Positions 54,838 to 63,326 of a stretch of 64,000 nucleotides of DNA are shown here, piece after piece. Source of the DNA: CAZIOH01 sp964540815 (lineage in GTDB: Bacteria; Myxococcota_A; Polyangia; Fen-1088); NCBI GenBank assembly GCA_964540815.1, contig CAZIOH010000008.1, forward strand, positions 44,327 through 108,326. Reading direction: 5' to 3'. A model generated the notes under the pieces. The model was given only the letters and a program-made list of their open reading frames with translations. It made no database searches and was not told where the DNA came from. Positions within the stretch are counted from its first letter, which is position 1. Each line of letters begins with the position of its first letter. Position numbers and translations under genes: made by a program.

Positions 54838-56163
54838 GTGTTCAAGAAAGTCCTGATAGCCAACCGGGGCGAGATCGCCCTGCGGGTCATCCGCGCCTGC
54901 CGCGAGATGGGGATCCGGACGGTCGCCGTGCACTCGGTCCCCGACGCCGATTCGCTGCACGTGCGCTTCGCCGACGAGAAGGTCTGCATCGGACCGGCCT
55001 CCGCCCGCCTCAGCTACCTCAACATCCCGGCCCTGATCAGCGCCGCCGAGGTGTCGGGCGCGGACGCCGTGCACCCAGGGTACGGGTTCCTCTCGGAGAA
55101 CGCGCACTTCGCGGAGGTGGTGCTGCGCTGCGGGCTGACCTGGCTCGGCCCGCAGCCGGAGGTCATGCGCCTGATGGGGGACAAGGTCTCGGCGCGCGCC
55201 GCCATGAGCAAGGCCGGGGTCCCGATCTTGCCTGGCACCGCGGTCATCGAGACCGACGCCGAGGCCGAGGCCGCCGTCGAGCGCATCGGCTTCCCGGTCA
55301 TCATCAAGGCCTCCGCCGGGGGCGGTGGGCGCGGCATGAAGATCGTCGAGGACCGGTCGCGCCTGTCGGCCCAGCTCGCCGCCGCCCGCTCGGAGGCGCA
55401 GGCCGGCTTCGGCAACCCGGCCGTGTACCTCGAGCGCTACATCGCCCGCCCGCGGCACGTCGAGGTGCAGGTCCTCGGGGACGGCGAGCGCGCCATCACC
55501 CTCGGCGAGCGCGAGTGCTCGATCCAGCGCCGTCACCAGAAGCTGGTCGAGGAGGCGCCGTCGGTGGCGCTGGACGACGCCCGCCGCGCCGAGCTCCTGC
55601 GGATCGCGCGCAAGGCCACGGAGTCCCTCGGCTACAAGACGGTGGGCACTCTCGAGTTCCTGCTCGACGAGGACCGCAACTTTTACTTCATGGAGATGAA
55701 CACCCGGATCCAGGTCGAGCACACCGTGACCGAGGAGGTCTTCGGGGTGGACCTGGTCCGCGAGCAGATTCGCCTGGCCGCCGGCGAACCCCTGCGCCTG
55801 CCAGGGGATCTGCGGCCCCGCGGTCACGCCATCGAGCTGCGCATCAACGCCGAGGACCCGGTGACCTTCGCACCTTCTCCCGGGCGGATCACCGCGCTCA
55901 ACCTGCCGGGGGGCCTCGGGGTGCGGGTCGACACCCACATCTACCAGCTCTACCTCGTGCCCCCGTACTACGATTCGCTCCTGGCCAAGCTGATCGTCCA
56001 CGCGGAGACCCGCCCCGCCGCCCTGGCCCGGTTGCGCCGGGCCCTGGCCGAGTTCGTCATCGAGGGCTGCAAGACCAACCTCGACTTCCACCGCCGCCTG
56101 CTCTCCAACGCCGACTTCGTGGCCGGACGGCTGGACACCCGCCTGGTCGAGCGCATGACCTGA
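54838..56163 (+). CDS. accC: Acetyl-CoA carboxylase biotin carboxylase subunit
   Basis: A protein of 441 residues with the ATP-grasp fold: MFKKVLIANRGEIALRVIRA, HPGYGFLSENA, the glycine-rich SAGGGGRGMKIVED, and MEMNTRIQVEHTVTEEVFG. The start GTG is at 54838, 19 bases after accB, in the standard accBC order. Confidence 0.96.
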   Translation: MFKKVLIANRGEIALRVIRACREMGIRTVAVHSVPDADSLHVRFADEKVCIGPASARLSYLNIPALISAAEVSGADAVHPGYGFLSENAHFAEVVLRCGLTWLGPQPEVMRLMGDKVSARAAMSKAGVPILPGTAVIETDAEAEAAVERIGFPVIIKASAGGGGRGMKIVEDRSRLSAQLAAARSEAQAGFGNPAVYLERYIARPRHVEVQVLGDGERAITLGERECSIQRRHQKLVEEAPSVALDDARRAELLRIARKATESLGYKTVGTLEFLLDEDRNFYFMEMNTRIQVEHTVTEEVFGVDLVREQIRLAAGEPLRLPGDLRPRGHAIELRINAEDPVTFAPSPGRITALNLPGGLGVRVDTHIYQLYLVPPYYDSLLAKLIVHAETRPAALARLRRALAEFVIEGCKTNLDFHRRLLSNADFVAGRLDTRLVERMT

Positions 56164-56189
56164 ATTGCAAGCGTGGCTTTACTTGAGGG

Positions 56190-59100
56190 GTGGGGCCGGT
56201 AAGCTTTCCACGGGGGCCCCTTCTGAGCAAAAAAGACAAATACATGGTCGCCGCTCAGAGGTTCGTCGAGCGGGGCCAGCTCGACAAGGCGCTCGCCGAG
56301 CTCGGCAAGGTCGTGCAGGAGGACCCCAAGGACACCCGCACGTGGCTGAAGATGGCGGAGCTGCACGCCAAGCGCGGAGCCACGGCCGAGGCGGCCGAGA
56401 TCTACGCGCGCACCGGCGACCTGTACACCGAGCAGGGATTCACCCAGAAGGCGGTGGCGGTCTACAAGAACGTCCTCAAGCTGTCGCCGACCACCGTGTC
56501 GGCCCACCAGAAGCTGGGGGCCATCTTCAAGCAGCTCGGGCTCTCCTCCGACGCCGTTCAGCAGTTCGAGCTGGCCGCGGTGGGGTTCCAGCAGTCCGGG
56601 CAGTTCGCCGAGGCGGTGGAGGCCCTGCGCCTCGCGGCCGAGCTGCAACCCGACAACGTCGTGCTGCGGGTGAACCTGGCCGAGAGCGCGTCGCAGGCGG
56701 GGCTGACCGACGAGGCCGTGCGTGAGTTCGGGGTGGCGGCCGACGCGCTGAAGGCCGCCGGACGCACCGAAGAGTACATCCGGGTGTGCGAGCGGCTGCT
56801 CTTTCACCGGCCGGAGGACGTGATGCGGACCCGCGAGCTCGCCGAGACTTACATCTCGCGCGGCAGCCCGCGGCTGGCCTTGCCCAAGCTGCAGACCTGT
56901 CTTCGGATGGACGTGCGCGATCCGGCGACGCTGTCGCTCTTGGCGCGGGCGCTCGAGCAGCTCGGCCAGAAGGTCAAGGCGGTCTCGGTCATCAAGGAGC
57001 TGGTGCGGCTCTTCGCGGAGCTGCGCCGCGAGCCCGAGCGCGAGGCGGCCATCCTGCGGGGCTTGACCCTCGATCCGGGCGATCCGGAGCTGCAGGCGCT
57101 CGCCAACCAGACCCACCTGCGCGGCGCCCAGCAGCCGACCCCGTCGCCGGTGTGGCGCGGCACCCCCAGCCCCGACATCGGTCCGGCGGCCAGCGTCCCC
57201 ATCCCGGTGGGGGCCTCGGGCCGGGTCTTCTCCGCGCTGGAGGGGCTCGGCGAGGCGGCGCTGGCCACGCCATCCGCCCCATCCGCTCAATCCACCATGG
57301 CGGGGTTCGCCGCGGTGGGCACCTCGGTCGGGGCCGCCGGGCTCGAGCGCGGGCCGAACGGGGCCCAGGCCCTCGCCAGCCCCTCTCCCGCCATCAGCCG
57401 GATCATGGCCGAGAGCGAGGTGTTCGTGAAGTACGAGCTGCTCGACCGCGCGGCTACCAATCTCCGCCGCGTCTTCCAGATCGAGCCCCTGCACCGGGAG
57501 GCGCGCGAGAAGCTCATCGAGGTCCTCGTCGACCTCGGTCGGCACGGGGACGCGGCTGCCGAGCTGGTGATCCTGGGCCAGCAGCTGTCCGCCCATCACC
57601 CGGCCGAGGCGCGGCGGCTCGGCGAGCGCGCGCTCGGCTTCGCACCGGCCAGCCCGGAGGCCGAGGCGCTGGTGCGCAGGCTCGGCGGGCCGCTCCCCGG
57701 CCGGACGGTGTCTCTCGACGATCCCGAGCTCGAGGATCCGCGCGCCTGGAAGCTCGACGAAGATGACGACGCCGGCGCCGACGCAGGGGCGGCGGATCCC
57801 AACGCGGATCTGCTCACGCCCCCCGTGGTCGAGGCCGCGCTGATCGGCATGGACGTCGACCTGGACATGCACGTCGACATGGACATGGACATGGAGGTCG
57901 ATCTCGATCCGACGGCAGCCACCCGGTCTCTCGGGATCCCCCTGGCGGATCTGGAAGCCGCCGATGTCGCCGCTCTGGGTTCCGAGCCCGAGCACGCCCG
58001 GCTGGTCCCGTCGCACACCACCTTCGATGTCGAGGACGAGACCGTCGCGGCGCGCGGGCGGATGCTCGACCTCGATCTGGACGACGCGGAGTCCGGGTCG
58101 GGCCGATCCGACGAGGAGGGAGGGATCGCCTTCGAGCTCGACATCGGGACCAGCGACCTGCTGGCCGTCGAGCTGGTGGAGGCGGAGGCGGAGGCGACGC
58201 CGCCGCCGGTGAGCAGCGACCATCGAAAGCCCGCCGCCGCTGCCGCGGCCTCGGCGCCGCTCTTGCCCCTGCCGGGGCTGGTGGCAGCGGGATACCAGCG
58301 CGAGCTCGAAGAGCCGGGTGAGCCGGAGCCGCCCGACGAGGATCCGACGGCCTCGCTCAGGCGCCGCCCGCCGATGGCCGCGCTCGAGCTCGCCACCTCC
58401 GAGCGCGTCGAGGCGGACGTGGAGACGGTCGTCGAGCGCGACGACGCGGCCCGCCTCGGGGGCCGGCGTCTCTCGCCTGGCGGGCGGGCGGATGGGCGGG
58501 CAACCGGATCCCGTGCGGCATCCGCGGAATCGGCGCCCTCCACCGCGCGCACGCCTCCCCCTCTCCTCGCCGGGAGGACACCGCCGCCGGCCTCGCAACC
58601 GTGGGGAGCGAGCAGCCCCGAGGTGGAGGGGGTGGAAGCGGAGAGGGACCAGGTGGAGCTCGGGGCGGAGCTCGAGCAGGTCTCGTTCTTCGTCGATCAG
58701 GGTCTGTTCGACGACGCCGGGGTGCTCCTCGACGAGCTGCGCCAGCGTTTTGGTCGCGGCCGGCGCGCGACGGTCCGGCTGGCCGAGATGCAGGAGGAGC
58801 TGGCCGCGGCCCGGCACCTGGCGACGGGCGCGGCCAGCGGGGAGATCGTCGCGTCGCCGGCTCACGGCATCTCTTCGCCGACCTCTTCTGCTTCGAGCTT
58901 CCCCCCTCCAGGCTCCGACGCAGAGGACGACGACGACGTGGCGACCTCGGTGATCCGCACCGAGGAGCCCTCCGATCCCGGCGAGAGCTACCTGCGCCTC
59001 GGCCTCTTCGACGCCGCCGTCGACGAGTACAAGAAGCTGGCGCGGGATCCGGTGCGGGAGGTGTTCGCCCTGACCCGGATGGGCGACTGTTTTCAGGCCA

Positions 59101-59333
59101 AGGGGACCTTCACGGAGGCCATCCTCCGCTACAAGCGCGCGCTCAACTGTGACAACGTCAGCCGTGAAGAGGCCCGGCTGCTGTACTTCCAGCTCGGCAT
59201 GACGTTCGAGCGGCTGGGTGACATCTCGGAGGCCCTCTATTTCTTCGAGAAGGTCGCCAAGCGAGATCCCGGGTTTCGCGAGGTCTCGCGCAAGGTCGCC
59301 GAGCTCCTCCCGCGAAAGGTCAAGCGGGCGTGA
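56190..59333 (+). CDS. Giant TPR protein
   Basis: Up to 1047 residues. Residues ~15-330 hold about eight TPR-like helix pairs (AAQRFVERGQLDKALAEL, AAEIYARTGDLYTEQGFTQ, VAVYKNVLKLSPTTVSAHQK). A large, low-complexity acidic middle part follows (Asp/Met-rich DLDMHVDMDMDMEVDLDP; Ala/Glu-rich), with TPR-like repeats again at the C-terminus (SYLRLGLFDAAVDEYKKLA ... FFEKVAKRDPGF). The start is unclear: GTG at 56190 is listed, but homologous-looking sequence begins LSKKDKYMVAAQ at a CTG (56223), which may be the real one. Probably a scaffold; TPR-rich proteins are abundant in myxobacteria. Confidence 0.8.
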   Translation: MGPVSFPRGPLLSKKDKYMVAAQRFVERGQLDKALAELGKVVQEDPKDTRTWLKMAELHAKRGATAEAAEIYARTGDLYTEQGFTQKAVAVYKNVLKLSPTTVSAHQKLGAIFKQLGLSSDAVQQFELAAVGFQQSGQFAEAVEALRLAAELQPDNVVLRVNLAESASQAGLTDEAVREFGVAADALKAAGRTEEYIRVCERLLFHRPEDVMRTRELAETYISRGSPRLALPKLQTCLRMDVRDPATLSLLARALEQLGQKVKAVSVIKELVRLFAELRREPEREAAILRGLTLDPGDPELQALANQTHLRGAQQPTPSPVWRGTPSPDIGPAASVPIPVGASGRVFSALEGLGEAALATPSAPSAQSTMAGFAAVGTSVGAAGLERGPNGAQALASPSPAISRIMAESEVFVKYELLDRAATNLRRVFQIEPLHREAREKLIEVLVDLGRHGDAAAELVILGQQLSAHHPAEARRLGERALGFAPASPEAEALVRRLGGPLPGRTVSLDDPELEDPRAWKLDEDDDAGADAGAADPNADLLTPPVVEAALIGMDVDLDMHVDMDMDMEVDLDPTAATRSLGIPLADLEAADVAALGSEPEHARLVPSHTTFDVEDETVAARGRMLDLDLDDAESGSGRSDEEGGIAFELDIGTSDLLAVELVEAEAEATPPPVSSDHRKPAAAAAASAPLLPLPGLVAAGYQRELEEPGEPEPPDEDPTASLRRRPPMAALELATSERVEADVETVVERDDAARLGGRRLSPGGRADGRATGSRAASAESAPSTARTPPPLLAGRTPPPASQPWGASSPEVEGVEAERDQVELGAELEQVSFFVDQGLFDDAGVLLDELRQRFGRGRRATVRLAEMQEELAAARHLATGAASGEIVASPAHGISSPTSSASSFPPPGSDAEDDDDVATSVIRTEEPSDPGESYLRLGLFDAAVDEYKKLARDPVREVFALTRMGDCFQAKGTFTEAILRYKRALNCDNVSREEARLLYFQLGMTFERLGDISEALYFFEKVAKRDPGFREVSRKVAELLPRKVKRA

Positions 59334-60307
59334 ACGACACCGCCGTTGCCGCGCTCGAGACGCAGGCGGTGGCCTACTTCCACGGGCTCCAGGATCGCCT
59401 GGTGGCCGGGCTCGAGCGCCTCGACGGGCGCAACTTCGCCGAGGACGTCTGGGAGCGCCCGGGCGGTGGCGGGGGGCGCTCGCGGGTGCTGGCCGACGGC
59501 GGCCTCTTCGAGAAGGCCGGCGTCAACTACTCCGATGTCTTCGGTGAGCTGCGCCCCGACTTCGCCAAGCACCTGCCGGGGGATGGCCCGACCTTTCGGG
59601 CGACCGGCGTGTCGCTGGTCCTGCACCCGCGCAACCCCCACGTGCCGACCGTCCACGCCAACGTGCGCTTCATTCGCCGGGGCAACGCCGCGTGGTTCGG
59701 CGGCGGGACCGATCTGACCCCGTACTACGTGGTCCGCGAGGACGCGGTGGACTTCCACCGGCTGCTCAAGACCCTGTGCGACCGGCACCACGCATCGCTA
59801 TATCCGCGCTTCAAGCGCTGGTGCGATCGGTACTTCTTCCTGCCCCACCGCAACGAGCCGCGCGGCGTGGGCGGCATCTTCTTCGATTACCTCGGCGCCG
59901 GCGCCGAGACCACGGCGGGCGAGGCGGCGGCCGCCCCGGCCCACAGCGCCTGGGAGGCGGATCTGTCGCGGGTCTTCGCCTTCGTTCGTGAGCTCGGTGA
60001 CCGCATGCTCGATGCGTACCACGCCATCGCGTCGCGCCGGAGGTTCACGGCCTTCAACGACCAGCAGCGTGACTGGCAGCTGCTGCGGCGCGGGCGGTAC
60101 GTCGAGTTCAACCTGATCCACGACCGCGGGACGCTGTTCGGCCTGCGCACCGACGGCCGGACCGAGTCCATCCTCATGTCGCTGCCTCCAGAGGTCCGCT
60201 GGCGCTATGGATTCACGCCCGCGCCGGGCTCGCCCGAGGCCGACTCCCTGGCCGACATCTGCGCGCGCCGCGACTGGCTGGCCCCGATCGATCCGGCGGC
60301 TCCCTGA
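59330..60307 (+). CDS. hemF: Oxygen-dependent coproporphyrinogen III oxidase
   Basis: A protein of 325 residues of heme synthesis. Conserved blocks are FEKAGVNYSDVFGEL, ATGVSLVLHPRNPHVPTVHAN, FGGGTDLTPYYVVREDA, HRNEPRGVGGIFFDYL, GRYVEFNLIHDRGTLFGLRT and ESILMSLPP. It needs O2, indicating an aerobic or microaerobic host. It begins at a GTG (59330) overlapping the end of the TPR gene. Confidence 0.95.
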   Translation: MNDTAVAALETQAVAYFHGLQDRLVAGLERLDGRNFAEDVWERPGGGGGRSRVLADGGLFEKAGVNYSDVFGELRPDFAKHLPGDGPTFRATGVSLVLHPRNPHVPTVHANVRFIRRGNAAWFGGGTDLTPYYVVREDAVDFHRLLKTLCDRHHASLYPRFKRWCDRYFFLPHRNEPRGVGGIFFDYLGAGAETTAGEAAAAPAHSAWEADLSRVFAFVRELGDRMLDAYHAIASRRRFTAFNDQQRDWQLLRRGRYVEFNLIHDRGTLFGLRTDGRTESILMSLPPEVRWRYGFTPAPGSPEADSLADICARRDWLAPIDPAAP

Positions 60308-60341
60308 GCGGTTGCGGCTCCCCCGAGGGAGTTGCGATTCC

Positions 60342-60369
60342 TTGACACGGCACATTTGTTCCGTACCAT
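60342..60369 (+). promoter_or_regulatory. lexA promoter (sigma-70)
   Basis: TTGACA (60342-60347) and TACCAT (60364-60369), 16 bases apart, 37 bases before the lexA ATG. The -10 overlaps the LexA box listed separately. Confidence 0.65.
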
Positions 60370-60382
60370 ACGTTTGTTCAGT
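60366..60382 (+). promoter_or_regulatory. LexA (SOS) box of the myxobacterial type
   Basis: CCATACGTTTGTTCAGT matches the myxobacterial LexA consensus CTRHAMRYBYGTTCAGS at 15 of 17 positions (differences at positions 2 and 17). It overlaps the -10 of the lexA promoter, as expected for autorepression. The consensus is from published work on Myxococcus xanthus, recalled from memory. Confidence 0.7.
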
Positions 60383-60405
60383 AAACGCCGTGCGAGGAGA
60401 GAGCC

Positions 60406-61083
60406 ATGAGCCCGTTGACACCGTTGACCCTCGTCCGCGACGAGGGGCGAGACGTCCTGACCGATCGCCAGCGGGACATCCTGGAGTTCATCAGCCAATC
60501 GATCACCGAGCGCGGGTACCCGCCCACTCTTCGCGAGATCGGGACCCACTTCGGGATCCGGTCGACCAACGGGGTGAACGACCACCTGCGTGCCCTGGAG
60601 AAGAAGGGCTACCTGCAGCGCGAGGACCTGAAGTCCCGGGCCCTGCGGCCGGTCAGCGCCTCGGGTCGACCGATGGAGGGTCCCGTCGACATGGTGGACA
60701 TTCCGCTGCTCGGGCGGGTGGCGGCCGGCGTGCCGCTGCTCGCGGTGGAGAACGTCGAGGACACGGTCCGCGTGGATCGCTTCTTCATCGGCCAGACCCG
60801 GGAGGTGTTCGCGCTGCGGGTCAAGGGCGACTCGATGATCGAGGACGGCATCTTCGACGGTGACTACATCTTCGTGCGCAAGCAGCTGCAGGCGAGCCGG
60901 GGGGACACGGTGGTGGCGATGATCGAGGGCGAGGCCACCGTCAAGCGCTACTACCCGGAGGGAGACCACATCCGCTTTCAGCCCGCCAACGCCCGCATGC
61001 AGCCCATCGTCGTGCGCAAGCGCGAGTTCAAGAGCGTGAACCTGCTCGGGGTGGTGGTCGGCGTCTACCGCAAGATGATCTGA
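60406..61083 (+). CDS. lexA: LexA repressor
   Basis: A protein of 225 residues. An N-terminal winged helix (LTDRQRDILEFISQSITERG, IGTHFGIRSTNGVNDHLRAL) is followed by a C-terminal self-cleaving domain: scissile Ala-Gly in LGRVAAGVPLL, catalytic Ser in VKGDSMIEDGI and Lys in GEATVKRYYPEG. RecA-stimulated cleavage induces the SOS response. GAGGAGA lies 5-8 bases before the ATG. Confidence 0.97.
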   Translation: MSPLTPLTLVRDEGRDVLTDRQRDILEFISQSITERGYPPTLREIGTHFGIRSTNGVNDHLRALEKKGYLQREDLKSRALRPVSASGRPMEGPVDMVDIPLLGRVAAGVPLLAVENVEDTVRVDRFFIGQTREVFALRVKGDSMIEDGIFDGDYIFVRKQLQASRGDTVVAMIEGEATVKRYYPEGDHIRFQPANARMQPIVVRKREFKSVNLLGVVVGVYRKMI

Positions 61084-61180
61084 CCCGACCTGACCCGCCC
61101 CGACCCGACGCGGACCCGCAGCGTCAGGATGTGACGGCTGTCCGGGAGCGGGCCGGCCACGGTGCTGCTAGTCTCCGCCC

Positions 61181-63202
61181 GTGCCCGCCAGGACCCCGAC
61201 CACCCGCCCGCGCGGGCATTTGGCCCGTGGCGCGCTGATCGCGCTCCTCCTCCACGGACAGATCCTGGTCCCCCTGGTGATCGCGACCTTCTTCCTCGCC
61301 CACCGCGAGGAAGCCGAGCGGGCCGAGGAGGTGGACGTCGGCTTCGAGGACGTCAAGCCCGAGGAGCTGCCCCACGACCTGCCGCCCCTCGACGATACCC
61401 CTCCGCCCTCCGAGCCCGCGCCCCGGCGCCGTGATCAGCGCGAGAAGCCCGCCGAGGCCGACAAGCGCCCCAAACCCGAGAAGCCGCCCGAGCCGACCCC
61501 GACCAAGCCTCCCGAGGTGCAGGCCGAGAAACCGCCTCAGCCCCCGGCCCCGCCTGCTCCGCCGCCCCCGGCTCCGAATCCAAAGCTCCACGAAAAGAGC
61601 GTCGATCTCGACAACGACAAGGACGTGGAGGCGCCCAAGGACGCCAAGCTGCTGGCGCAAAAGAACAACCGGGCCGAGGTGGAGACCCGCGCCGAGAAGA
61701 CCAACCTCGAGCGCGAGCAGAAGGGGGAGGAGGCGAGCGCCACCGACAAGCCGAGCCCGCCCGACGAGGCACAGAAGAGCCCGGGGGACTCGAAGAACAA
61801 GATCGCCGAGCTCGACGACGTGAAGTCCAAGGCGGGCCGCGCCGCGCCCGAGGACACCCCCCACACCGATCCGGACTCGGCCCCCACCCCGGAGAACCAG
61901 CCTCTCCGCTCGCCGGTCCTCTCCTTGCGCAGCGTCGCTCCGCGTGGCCACGAGATCACCCCGGAGACCGTGGATCCCTCGCTGCCGCGCGATCCCGCCG
62001 GGATCCTCGCCGCGCCCACCCGCCGTGGGGCCTTCGCCGACGACGAGGCGGACCGCGCCCACAGCCGCAGTGGCAAGCGGATCCGTCTGGCCCTCTCGGG
62101 AAAGGACTACGAGTACCTGTTCGGGGCCGAGTCCAAGGCCGACCGCCAGCTGGCGGAGAAGGTCCGCTCGACCCGCATGGGCAAGTTCGCCCGGCGCACG
62201 GCGCAGATTCGTTCCGCCCTCGAGAACTTCCTGCCCGAGGTGCGGCCCGGGAACCAGACCGCGCTCAACACCCGGGCCGCCCCGTTCGCGGCCTTCATCG
62301 CGCGCATGCACCGCAACATCCACAAGCTCTGGGGCTTCGGCGCGCTCGAGGAGTGGGACGAGCTTCCGCGCTCCAGTCCCTTCAACAACGAGGCCCTGCT
62401 GACCACCGTGGAGATCGTGCTCGGGGGAGATGGGAGCATCGACAAGGTCTCGGTCATCCAGCCCTCCGGATACGTGGCCTACGACGCCGCCGCGGTGGAC
62501 ACGGTCTACAGCGCGGGCCCCTACCCGGAGCCGCCGAGCGTCATCCGGTCGGGCAACGGGAAGATCTACATCCACTGGCGCTTCTTCAGGGACGGGCGGC
62601 AGTGCGCCACCTCGGGCGTCGATTACTTCATCCTGAACAACGCCGAGGCGATGGCCGACGGCCAGCGCTCGGGGGCCGGGGCCGCCGCCCCGGATGCTCC
62701 GGGTGGTGCGCGGGGAGGGGGGCGCGCGTCGTCGTCACTGGAGACGGCGCCCGGGCGCGGCGTGGCCCTCGCTCCAGCCCCGGGCGGCGGCCCGACGGCG
62801 CAGCAGCCGCTCGTGAACCCCCCCCAGGTCCTTCCCGACCAGAACGCGGGGGCGCGCGTGGCCCGCGCCTGGTTTGCCAGCTACACCCGCGGAGACGTGG
62901 ACGGGCTGACCTCGACGGCCGTCTTTCCGTTCCGGACCTCGCTCACCGGGACGGTCAAGTCACGCGACGAGCTGGCCGACCTCCTGCGTGGGCTGCTCGC
63001 CGAGTCTCCGCACCGCGCCATCGGCAGCGTCTCCGTGGACACGGGTGGCGGCTTGCGGCGCCAGATGGGTAAATTGCCGAGCGGCCTCGACGACGGCTCG
63101 GGTGCCCTCTTCGCCCTGGCGGAGGCGGACGGGGACAAGTTGGTCCTGGTTTTGAAAAAGACGCAGCGCGGCTGGCAGCCCCAGGGTTTGATCCGGCTGT
63201 AA
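61181..63202 (+). CDS. TonB-like protein with an extra C-terminal domain
   Basis: A protein of 673 residues. One N-terminal helix (GALIALLLHGQILVPLVIATFFL) is followed by a long Pro/Glu/Lys periplasmic spacer (EKPPEPTPTKPPEVQAEKPP and so on), and then, at ~360-480, a TonB C-terminal domain (HRNIHKLWGFGALEEWDELP ... VEIVLGGDGSIDKVSVIQPSG, AAAVDTVYSAGPYPEPP, IYIHWRFFRDG). Unusually, ~110 more residues at the end (RVARAWFASYTRGDVDGLTS ... GWQPQGLIRL) look like an NTF2/SnoaL-type domain. It is probably an energy transducer for outer-membrane receptors such as BtuB. Confidence 0.88.
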   Translation: MPARTPTTRPRGHLARGALIALLLHGQILVPLVIATFFLAHREEAERAEEVDVGFEDVKPEELPHDLPPLDDTPPPSEPAPRRRDQREKPAEADKRPKPEKPPEPTPTKPPEVQAEKPPQPPAPPAPPPPAPNPKLHEKSVDLDNDKDVEAPKDAKLLAQKNNRAEVETRAEKTNLEREQKGEEASATDKPSPPDEAQKSPGDSKNKIAELDDVKSKAGRAAPEDTPHTDPDSAPTPENQPLRSPVLSLRSVAPRGHEITPETVDPSLPRDPAGILAAPTRRGAFADDEADRAHSRSGKRIRLALSGKDYEYLFGAESKADRQLAEKVRSTRMGKFARRTAQIRSALENFLPEVRPGNQTALNTRAAPFAAFIARMHRNIHKLWGFGALEEWDELPRSSPFNNEALLTTVEIVLGGDGSIDKVSVIQPSGYVAYDAAAVDTVYSAGPYPEPPSVIRSGNGKIYIHWRFFRDGRQCATSGVDYFILNNAEAMADGQRSGAGAAAPDAPGGARGGGRASSSLETAPGRGVALAPAPGGGPTAQQPLVNPPQVLPDQNAGARVARAWFASYTRGDVDGLTSTAVFPFRTSLTGTVKSRDELADLLRGLLAESPHRAIGSVSVDTGGGLRRQMGKLPSGLDDGSGALFALAEADGDKLVLVLKKTQRGWQPQGLIRL

Positions 63203-63326
63203 ACGCCCACCGTGGGACTGGTGCGCTGTCCCGTAAGTGTGCGTTTTGCCTACAGAAAATCACAAGGTTTTCGCCCGGACGGCCTCCGGAGGGCATGGTA
63301 AACAGACCGCCGTGACCGTTCCAGCA

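Noticed and set aside
60355..60379. A GTTC-N7-GTTC alphaproteobacterial LexA box before lexA
   Set aside because: The two GTTC copies are 18 bases apart start-to-start instead of 11. The myxobacterial box fits far better.
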